From: an uncultured Cytophagaceae bacterium | GTDB lineage: Bacteria; Bacteroidota; Bacteroidia; Cytophagales; Spirosomataceae | Length of the DNA: 11,496 bases | NCBI GenBank assembly: GCA_903837305.1 | Contig: CAILUB010000329.1 | Location: forward strand, 1 to 11,496 | Direction: 5' to 3' | In this document: positions 6,591 through 11,496 of the stretch, piece by piece | How positions within the stretch are numbered: the stretch's first letter is position 1 | Layout: each line of letters begins with the position of its first letter | Translations under genes and position numbers: made by a program | The notes under the pieces: model-generated | What the model was told of the DNA's origin: nothing | Seen by the model: the letters and a program-made list of their open reading frames with translations, nothing else | Database searches by the model: none

Positions 6591-7860
6591 TTTGAATTTG
6601 TCTTCTCGGGATGCGGCAGTCATTTGGCACCCATTCACGCAACACCAAATCGAACCTATTTCGATTCCGATTGCAAGTGGGAAAGGCGCACACTTATTTG
6701 ACACGGAGGGTAAAAAATACATTGATGCGATTTCGTCTTGGTGGGTGAATACACACGGCCATGGGCATCCATATTTAGCCCAAAAAGTATACGAACAAGC
6801 TCTCCAGCTCGAACAAGTCATCTTCGCGGGCTTTACCCACGAACCAGCAGTTCGACTTTCAGAACGCTTATTGAGTCATTTGCCGCCTAATTTCGAACGC
6901 GTTTTCTTCTCAGATAATGGATCCACTGCTGTGGAGGTTGCCATCAAAATGGCTTTGCAATACTTCCACAACCAAGGAAATACAAAGCGTAGAAAAATCC
7001 TCGCTTTTGCGGATGCCTACCACGGGGATACCTTTGGGGCGATGAGTTTAGGGGCTCCAAGCTCCTTCAATGACCCGTTTCAGGATATGCTTTTCGAGGT
7101 GGAATTCCTTCCAAGTCCTCAAGACGCTGAAGCCTGCCTAGCTGCTATGTCCTCTTTAAACTCAGACGACTATGCGGCTTTCATCTTTGAGCCTTTGATT
7201 CAAGGTGCTGGTGGAATGAAAATGTACGAGGCATCCACATTGGATTCATTAATTCGGTTGGCACACGAAAAAGGGATGTTCTGCATCGCAGATGAGATCA
7301 TGACCGGATTCGGTCGTACGGGGAAGTGGTTTGCGATGGATTATTTGGCAGAAAAACCGGACATTGTCTGTTTCTCCAAAGGCCTAACCGGCGGCATGAT
7401 GGCCATGGGTTTAACCCTTTGCAGCGAAAAAATATTTCAATCCTTCCTATCGGATGATCGCCGAAAAATGATGTTCCATTCACACTCGTTCACAGCAAAT
7501 CCATTAGCCTGTGCTGCGGCCAATGCGAGTATGGATTTAATGGAAAAAGAAGAAACCTGGACGTCTATTGCGCGTGTAGAATCTCGTCATCGTGCTTTCG
7601 CTGCAACGCTAGAAAATCATTCCATCCTAAAAAATGTACGAATTCATGGCACAATTTTGGCCATGGAAGTAGAAACGGGAGAAACAGACGGCTATTTACA
7701 CTCCATCCGGGATGATATATACCGATACTTCTTAGGGCAAGGCATTTTGATGCGCCCTTTAGGAAATACCATCTACATCCTCGCCCCCTATTGTATCGAA
7801 GACGAGGATTTAGCGTATATCTATGAGAAAATTAGGGCTTTTGCGCAGGGACTAATTTAG
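6583..7860 (+). CDS. bioA: Adenosylmethionine--8-amino-7-oxononanoate aminotransferase
   Basis: Class III PLP aminotransferase that converts KAPA to 7,8-diaminononanoate with S-adenosylmethionine as amino donor. I chose the ATG at 6583 (425 residues, 8-base overlap with bioD), which puts the diagnostic WHPFTQH motif at residues 15-21, as usual; an in-frame ATG at 6568 would add five residues. Seen: SSWWVNTHGHGHP, SDNGSTAVE for phosphate binding, DAYHGDTFGAMS, ADEIMTGFGRTG with D237, and FSKGLTGG with the Schiff-base lysine K266. WHPFTQH and SSWW separate it from RocD and other class III aminotransferases. The last 29 bases overlap the end of the opposite-strand DUF4440 gene. bioB does not follow, so biotin synthase must be encoded elsewhere. 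Confidence 0.96.
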   Translation: MSNLNLSSRDAAVIWHPFTQHQIEPISIPIASGKGAHLFDTEGKKYIDAISSWWVNTHGHGHPYLAQKVYEQALQLEQVIFAGFTHEPAVRLSERLLSHLPPNFERVFFSDNGSTAVEVAIKMALQYFHNQGNTKRRKILAFADAYHGDTFGAMSLGAPSSFNDPFQDMLFEVEFLPSPQDAEACLAAMSSLNSDDYAAFIFEPLIQGAGGMKMYEASTLDSLIRLAHEKGMFCIADEIMTGFGRTGKWFAMDYLAEKPDIVCFSKGLTGGMMAMGLTLCSEKIFQSFLSDDRRKMMFHSHSFTANPLACAAANASMDLMEKEETWTSIARVESRHRAFAATLENHSILKNVRIHGTILAMEVETGETDGYLHSIRDDIYRYFLGQGILMRPLGNTIYILAPYCIEDEDLAYIYEKIRAFAQGLI

Positions 7861-8269
7861 TCGACTGCCAAGAAACCATTTGCCAACGCTTGTCTACGTA
7901 CACGAAAACATCAGTGAAACGAAGTCGTAAAGGTGTTAGCGTACCATCAGCTGCTTGCTGCTGAATTACAATAATACCAGTATTAATCCCTGTTTTCCCA
8001 TATACACGGTGTTGCAATTCCTCCGGTGTGATGGACAAGTAACTGGATTTTCCTGTGAGAATCGAAGCGATATAACTGTCTTTCGAATCTTGTACTCCAC
8101 TCGAATGGAAATACACTAAATCTTTATGTAAAACAGACTCTAGGCCAGCCTTATCCTTCGCCACCATCAACTTAAAACGGTTTAATTCCGCTTCTTTAAG
8201 CGATTCTTCGTTTTGGGCAAAACCTACCATCGGTGCCAACAGCACAAGTAGCATAAATATCTTTTTCAT
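7832..8269 (-). CDS. Small exported DUF4440/NTF2-like protein
   Basis: A 145-residue protein with a clear N-terminal signal peptide: two lysines, a hydrophobic stretch, and a likely signal peptidase I site after GFA at residue 18. There is no lipobox cysteine, so it is predicted to be periplasmic or secreted. The rest resembles the DUF4440/SnoaL-like branch of the NTF2 cone fold: ELNRFKLMVAKDKAGLESVLHKDL near the start, a YFHSSG segment, and a C-terminal strand DVFVYVDKRWQMVSWQSTK (the last part matching the usual W.....S.... pattern). Such proteins often bind small molecules, but no reaction can be assigned. The leader is A/T-rich (TTAATTAAAAATAAACT before ATG), typical for Bacteroidota. It lies 33 bases downstream of the GMC oxidoreductase gene and may share its transcript. 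Its last codons overlap bioA on the other strand. Confidence 0.8.
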   Translation of the reverse strand: MKKIFMLLVLLAPMVGFAQNEESLKEAELNRFKLMVAKDKAGLESVLHKDLVYFHSSGVQDSKDSYIASILTGKSSYLSITPEELQHRVYGKTGINTGIIVIQQQAADGTLTPLRLRFTDVFVYVDKRWQMVSWQSTKLVPAQKP

Positions 8270-8302
8270 AGTTTATTTTTAATTAAAACGCTTTCGCATC
8301 AT

Positions 8303-9889
8303 TTATTTACTCAAAATTAAATCAGCCGCCTTCTCTGCAATCATCACCACCGCGGCATTGGTATTTCCAGAAATCACATCCGGCATGATGGATGCATCCG
8401 CCACACGTAAACCTTGCAAACCTCTGACGCGCAGAGTCGCTGGATCACAAACCGCCTCCGCATCCGTCCCCATCTTGCAGGTCCCTACCGGATGGTACAC
8501 GCATTCTGTGGCTTGTTCCATATGCTCTTGCATTAATTCCTCGGTCCATTCCCCTGCCGGAAAATTTAATTCTGAACCTTTTCTCAATCCATCAAAAGCC
8601 GAAGACAATACAATATCTCTGGCAATTCGCATTCCCCTTTTCAATGTTTCTCGGTCTTCAGCGGCTGACAAATAACGGGGATCGATAACCGGCGCATCAT
8701 CGAAACGGTCAGATCGAAGGCTCACTGTTCCTCTGCTCTTCGGTTTTAATAAAGTAGGTAAGATAGTAAAGCCGTCACTTAATGGCATTTTACTATAATC
8801 GTACATATCCGCTGACCAAGCAGAGGAGAAATGAAACTGCAAGTCCGGGACATCCGATTGATTGACTGAATCAAAAAAAGCAGCCGCTTCTAAAGGGCTC
8901 GAAGATAACGGACCTTTTTTATGCAAGGTATAATCGACAAAGTTTTTCACCCCTAAAGCCACATTATAGGACTGTCCCTTTGTACTAGCCTGCGCGTTCA
9001 TATTCACAAACAAGTGATCAGATAAATTCTTACCCACGCCTTTCAGATCAAGGCGGCAGTCGATTCCATGGGCTTTCAATTCTGCCGTATCGCCGATGCC
9101 GGATAGTTGCAAGATTTGCGGACTTTGAAATGCCCCCGCAGATAAAATAACTTCGGACGCTTCGAATTCAAGGGGCTTTTTAGAGCCCAATTTATAGCCT
9201 TTCAATCCCGTCACCTTTTCTCCTTGCAACACCAATGATGCTACCTGAAAAGAGGTTTGAATATGTAAATTTTTTCTTGAAAGTGCTGGCTGAATGAAGG
9301 CCTTAGCCCCAGAGGCCCTTTCTCCATCTTGTATATTGAATTGAAACAATCCGGCTCCCACTTGTTTCACTCCATTAAAATCTGGATTCGAAGGGATCCC
9401 CACTGTGGCGCAGCCTTCAATAAATGCATCACCAAAAATCGTCAAATGCCGATTCTTTGCCACGCGGTGCAAGCCACCACTTCCATGGAATTCATTTTGA
9501 AAATCTTCGTTGTCTTCTGACTTTTTGAAATAAGGCAGCACATCCTGGTAAGACCAACCGTCACATCCCCAGGCTGCCCATTGATCATAATCCGCTTTAT
9601 TCCCACGAATGTAGGCCATGCAATTAATCGCAGAACTTCCCCCTACGGTTTTACCACGTGGTTGATATAAGCGACGACCTCCTAAATGTGGCTGAGGTTC
9701 CGTGAAAAAATTCCAATTCAAATAGGTGTGATTCAACAAGGAATAAGCTGATGGCATCGAAATACGAGGATCTCGAAAATCACCTCCCGCTTCGATTAAA
9801 AGCACCTGGTTAAGGGGATTTTCGGATAATCGATGCGCCAAAACACAACCCGCCGTACCGGCTCCCACAATGATGTAATCAAATTTCAT
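8303..9889 (-). CDS. GMC-family FAD-dependent alcohol/choline dehydrogenase-like oxidoreductase
   Basis: A 528-residue flavoenzyme of the glucose-methanol-choline family. The N-terminal FAD-binding fold has GAGTAGCVLAHRL (9-21) and LIEAGGD (31-37). The first family signature is GKTVGGSSAINCMAYIRG (79-96), the second SAGAFQSPQILQLSGIG (250-266). The catalytic pair is H466 in YHPVGTCKMG and N509 in ISGNTNA, both intact. Length and motifs are closest to bacterial choline dehydrogenase (BetA) and aliphatic alcohol dehydrogenases (AlkJ type), which oxidise a primary alcohol to an aldehyde and pass electrons to the respiratory chain. The substrate cannot be told: no betaine-aldehyde dehydrogenase, choline transporter or cytochrome partner gene is beside it. 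No signal peptide is seen, so it is cytoplasmic or membrane-attached. It is transcribed divergently from the HupE-like gene. Confidence 0.92.
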   Translation of the reverse strand: MKFDYIIVGAGTAGCVLAHRLSENPLNQVLLIEAGGDFRDPRISMPSAYSLLNHTYLNWNFFTEPQPHLGGRRLYQPRGKTVGGSSAINCMAYIRGNKADYDQWAAWGCDGWSYQDVLPYFKKSEDNEDFQNEFHGSGGLHRVAKNRHLTIFGDAFIEGCATVGIPSNPDFNGVKQVGAGLFQFNIQDGERASGAKAFIQPALSRKNLHIQTSFQVASLVLQGEKVTGLKGYKLGSKKPLEFEASEVILSAGAFQSPQILQLSGIGDTAELKAHGIDCRLDLKGVGKNLSDHLFVNMNAQASTKGQSYNVALGVKNFVDYTLHKKGPLSSSPLEAAAFFDSVNQSDVPDLQFHFSSAWSADMYDYSKMPLSDGFTILPTLLKPKSRGTVSLRSDRFDDAPVIDPRYLSAAEDRETLKRGMRIARDIVLSSAFDGLRKGSELNFPAGEWTEELMQEHMEQATECVYHPVGTCKMGTDAEAVCDPATLRVRGLQGLRVADASIMPDVISGNTNAAVVMIAEKAADLILSK

Positions 9890-9923
9890 AGAATAAGTCT
9901 ACTATTTTCTCTTTGAATATCCC

Positions 9924-9931
9924 TATTTTTG
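9924..9931 (+). promoter_or_regulatory. Candidate -7 box for the HupE-like gene
   Basis: TATTTTTG matches the Bacteroidota TAnnTTTG consensus exactly. The predicted start near 9938 fits translation from the GTG at 9950 and would exclude the in-frame TTG at 9929, which lies inside the box. No clear -33 TTG is seen at the usual spacing. Confidence 0.35.
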
Positions 9932-9949
9932 GCCAATAAACAATTCCTT

Positions 9950-10510
9950 GTGAGCAATTTTTCTGTCTACTTTTCTTTAGGGCTGGGGCACATCCTAAAT
10001 TGGGCCGCTTTAGACCACCTTTTGTTTATCCTCTCGCTGACTTGCGTTTATGTGGTGACAGATTATAAAAAGCTGCTTTGGCTAGTAACAGCCTTCACGC
10101 TGGGACATTCGATTACCCTAGCTTTAGCGACGCTGCACTTGATCCAGGTAAATAGTGCTTGGGTAGAATTCTTGATCCCTTGTACGATTTTAGTGGCGGC
10201 AATTAGTAATTTGATTCAGACCGAGCAACGTTATAAGTACGGCGTGGTTGCTTTTTTTGGATTGATCCATGGCTTAGGGTTCTCCAATTATTTACAAAGC
10301 TTGCTGGGCGCAGAAAGCTCGATTTTCGCTCCCCTCTTAGCCTTCAATATCGGCCTAGAAATAGGCCAATTAGTCGTAGTCGCCATAGTCCTTACCTCCT
10401 CCATCCTATCAATTCACGTGTTTCATTGGAAACAAAAGGCCTATATACAAGTCATCTCAGGCATCACCATCGGTCTCGTGTTGCCCATGATCCTGGAACG
10501 TTGGCCATAA
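9950..10510 (+). CDS. HupE/UreJ-family integral membrane protein
   Basis: A hydrophobic protein of about six membrane segments resembling the HupE/UreJ_2 family, whose members are linked to nickel or cobalt uptake in some organisms. I chose the GTG at 9950 (186 residues), because family members usually begin shortly before the YFSLGLGHIL segment and the alternative TTG at 9929 falls in a probable promoter. Conserved charged residues lie in or near the membrane: GHILNW (H14), LDHLLF (D22, H23), LGHSITLALATL (H53), FGLIHGLGFSNYL (H107) and FNIGLEIGQ (N133, E137). These His/Asp positions are compatible with metal binding. No urease or hydrogenase genes are nearby, so the role is open; versions of this protein are widespread in Bacteroidota without such neighbours. 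It is divergent from the GMC gene and convergent with nrdB. Confidence 0.8.
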   Translation: MSNFSVYFSLGLGHILNWAALDHLLFILSLTCVYVVTDYKKLLWLVTAFTLGHSITLALATLHLIQVNSAWVEFLIPCTILVAAISNLIQTEQRYKYGVVAFFGLIHGLGFSNYLQSLLGAESSIFAPLLAFNIGLEIGQLVVVAIVLTSSILSIHVFHWKQKAYIQVISGITIGLVLPMILERWP

Positions 10511-10521
10511 GCGTTTGCCAT

Positions 10522-10553
10522 AAAAAAAGCCCCGATTTACATCGAGGCCTTTT
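10522..10553 (-). terminator. Hairpin terminator of nrdB, possibly two-way
   Basis: The stem is 10529-10536 with 10541-10548 around a 4-base loop. Read on the minus strand the RNA forms eight pairs (one a U-G wobble) closed by a GUAA tetraloop of the GNRA class and followed by seven U, a good intrinsic terminator starting 18 bases beyond the nrdB stop. Read on the plus strand, the wobble becomes a C-A mismatch and the tail is only four U, so it would end the HupE-like transcript less well. Confidence 0.8.
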
Positions 10554-10570
10554 CCTATGTATTAAAGATT

Positions 10571-11496
10571 TTAAAAATCTTCATCTAACGAGAAGGACAT
10601 TGAATCCTTATCAGACATGACACCTGATTTTTGGTATTCAGCCACACGCTTCTCGAAGAAATTTGTCTTTCCTTGTAAAGAGATCATCTCCATAAAGTCG
10701 AATGGATTCGTCGCGTTGTAGTGCTTCTTGCATCCCAAAGAAACCAATAAACGATCTGCTACGAAATCAATGTATTGACACATCATTTCAGCATTCATAC
10801 CAATCAATGAAACGGGTAAAGCCACCGTAACGAATTCTTTTTCGATCTCTACCGCATCTAAAATGATTTCGTAGATCCGCTCTTGAGGTAATTGATTCTT
10901 AATGTGATCTGCATACAATAAACACGCGAAGTCACAATGTAAACCTTCATCACGGGAAATCAACTCATTCGAGAACGAAAGACCTGGCATTAAACCACGT
11001 TTCTTTAACCAGAAGATAGAACAGAAAGAACCAGAGAAGAAAATACCTTCGACTGCTGCGAATGAAATCAAACGCTCTACGAAATTATCTGATTCGATCC
11101 ACTTCAAAGCCCAGTCCGCCTTCTTCTTTACGCAATCAATGGTCTCGATGGCACGTAAAAGGTGGTCCTTTTCTTTAGGATCATTAATATAGGTGTCGAT
11201 TAAAAGAGAATAAGTTTCTGAGTGAATGTTTTCCATCATAATTTGGAAACCATAGAAACATTTCGCCTCTGCATATTGTACTTCTTTCAAGAAGTTATTC
11301 GCTAAATTTTCATTTACGATACCATCCGATGCAGCGAAGAATGCCAAAACGTGTGAAACGAAGTGACGCTCGCCATCGTTCATCTTTTTCCAATCGGCTA
11401 AATCTTGAGATAAATCGATCTCTTCAGCTGTCCAAAAAGACGCTTCCGCCTTCTTATAAAATTGCCAAATATCATCGTGCTTAATCGGAAAAAGCA
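10571..11496 (-). CDS. nrdB: Ribonucleoside-diphosphate reductase R2 (beta) subunit, 5' end outside window
   Basis: Small subunit of class Ia ribonucleotide reductase, which carries the di-iron tyrosyl radical used by the R1 (NrdA) subunit to make deoxyribonucleotides. The frame is open to base 11496 and reads FPIKHDDIWQFYKKAEASFWTAEEIDLS at the edge (given here as a position cue for 11414-11491), so the ATG at 11383 is internal; about 308 residues are visible. Expected metal ligands are present: Asp in AEEIDL, Glu and His in ENIHSETY, Glu in VEGIFFSG, Glu and His in DEGLHCDF. The radical tyrosine is the Y of HSETY (codon 11212-11210). The C-terminus FSLDEDF resembles the R1-docking tail of eukaryotic R2. 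The motifs resemble mouse-type R2 more than E. coli NrdB. nrdA is not visible downstream; it may lie upstream, beyond the edge. Confidence 0.96.
   Translation of the reverse strand, partial: LFPIKHDDIWQFYKKAEASFWTAEEIDLSQDLADWKKMNDGERHFVSHVLAFFAASDGIVNENLANNFLKEVQYAEAKCFYGFQIMMENIHSETYSLLIDTYINDPKEKDHLLRAIETIDCVKKKADWALKWIESDNFVERLISFAAVEGIFFSGSFCSIFWLKKRGLMPGLSFSNELISRDEGLHCDFACLLYADHIKNQLPQERIYEIILDAVEIEKEFVTVALPVSLIGMNAEMMCQYIDFVADRLLVSLGCKKHYNATNPFDFMEMISLQGKTNFFEKRVAEYQKSGVMSDKDSMSFSLDEDF

Noticed and set aside
1167..7860. rocD and bioA as a local duplication
   Set aside because: Both are class III aminotransferases and share motifs by family ancestry, but their diagnostic segments differ and no nucleotide-level repeat is apparent.
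8358..8675. 105-residue frame antisense to the GMC gene
   Set aside because: It is an internal opposite-strand shadow with no motif of its own.
10426..10620. 64-residue frame across the HupE end and the terminator
   Set aside because: It overlaps the HupE-like gene, the hairpin terminator and the nrdB end in an unsupported frame.
11381..11383. ATG at 11383 as the true nrdB start
   Set aside because: Translation upstream to the edge gives conserved R2 sequence including a metal-ligand aspartate.

Overview
The window looks like ordinary chromosomal housekeeping and metabolic DNA from a member of the Bacteroidota, most likely an environmental Cytophagales-type bacterium (lineage inferred, not proven). 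The clues are starts without Shine-Dalgarno sequences, A/T-rich leaders, candidate -7 boxes of the TAnnTTTG type, a Rho with a long disordered N-terminal extension, a eukaryote-like class Ia ribonucleotide reductase R2, and moderate GC content. Genes are densely packed with many short overlaps. I see no tRNA, rRNA, CRISPR array, transposase, integrase or phage gene, and no gene-free stretch above 300 bases.

Layout. (1) Bases 1-2384, + strand: the end of a fatty-acid thiolase gene (its start is outside the window) overlaps by 4 bases an ornithine aminotransferase gene, rocD. (2) Bases 2381-4645, - strand: rho is followed after 3 bases by a gene for a YgiD/LigB-type extradiol dioxygenase, which meets rocD tail to tail at a shared TTAA. 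(3) Bases 4646-4875: a 230-base divergent control region between rho and the biotin genes, with a candidate promoter in each direction and repeated TTGTCA-type words. (4) Bases 4876-7860, + strand: bioF, bioD and bioA, overlapping one another as a compact biotin operon covering the conversion of pimeloyl-thioester to dethiobiotin; bioB and pimelate-synthesis genes are not here. (5) Bases 7832-9889, - strand: a GMC-family flavin oxidoreductase gene and, 33 bases downstream, a small secreted DUF4440/NTF2-like protein gene whose end overlaps bioA by 29 bases. (6) Bases 9950-10510, + strand: a HupE/UreJ-type membrane protein. (7) Bases 10571-11496, - strand: nrdB, the R2 subunit of ribonucleotide reductase, running off the right edge; a hairpin terminator at 10522-10553 sits between it and the HupE gene.

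How they work together. BioF, BioA and BioD catalyse successive steps of biotin ring assembly and are the only clear pathway cluster. The thiolase and RocD are translationally coupled but belong to different catabolic routes (fatty acids and arginine/ornithine). I did not find a new defence or mobile system. The most interesting points are the architecture of Rho (an acidic, probably disordered N-terminus with no visible Rho_N helical subdomain), its near-fusion to a dioxygenase gene, the rho/bio divergent control region, and two convergent gene pairs that overlap with no terminator between them.
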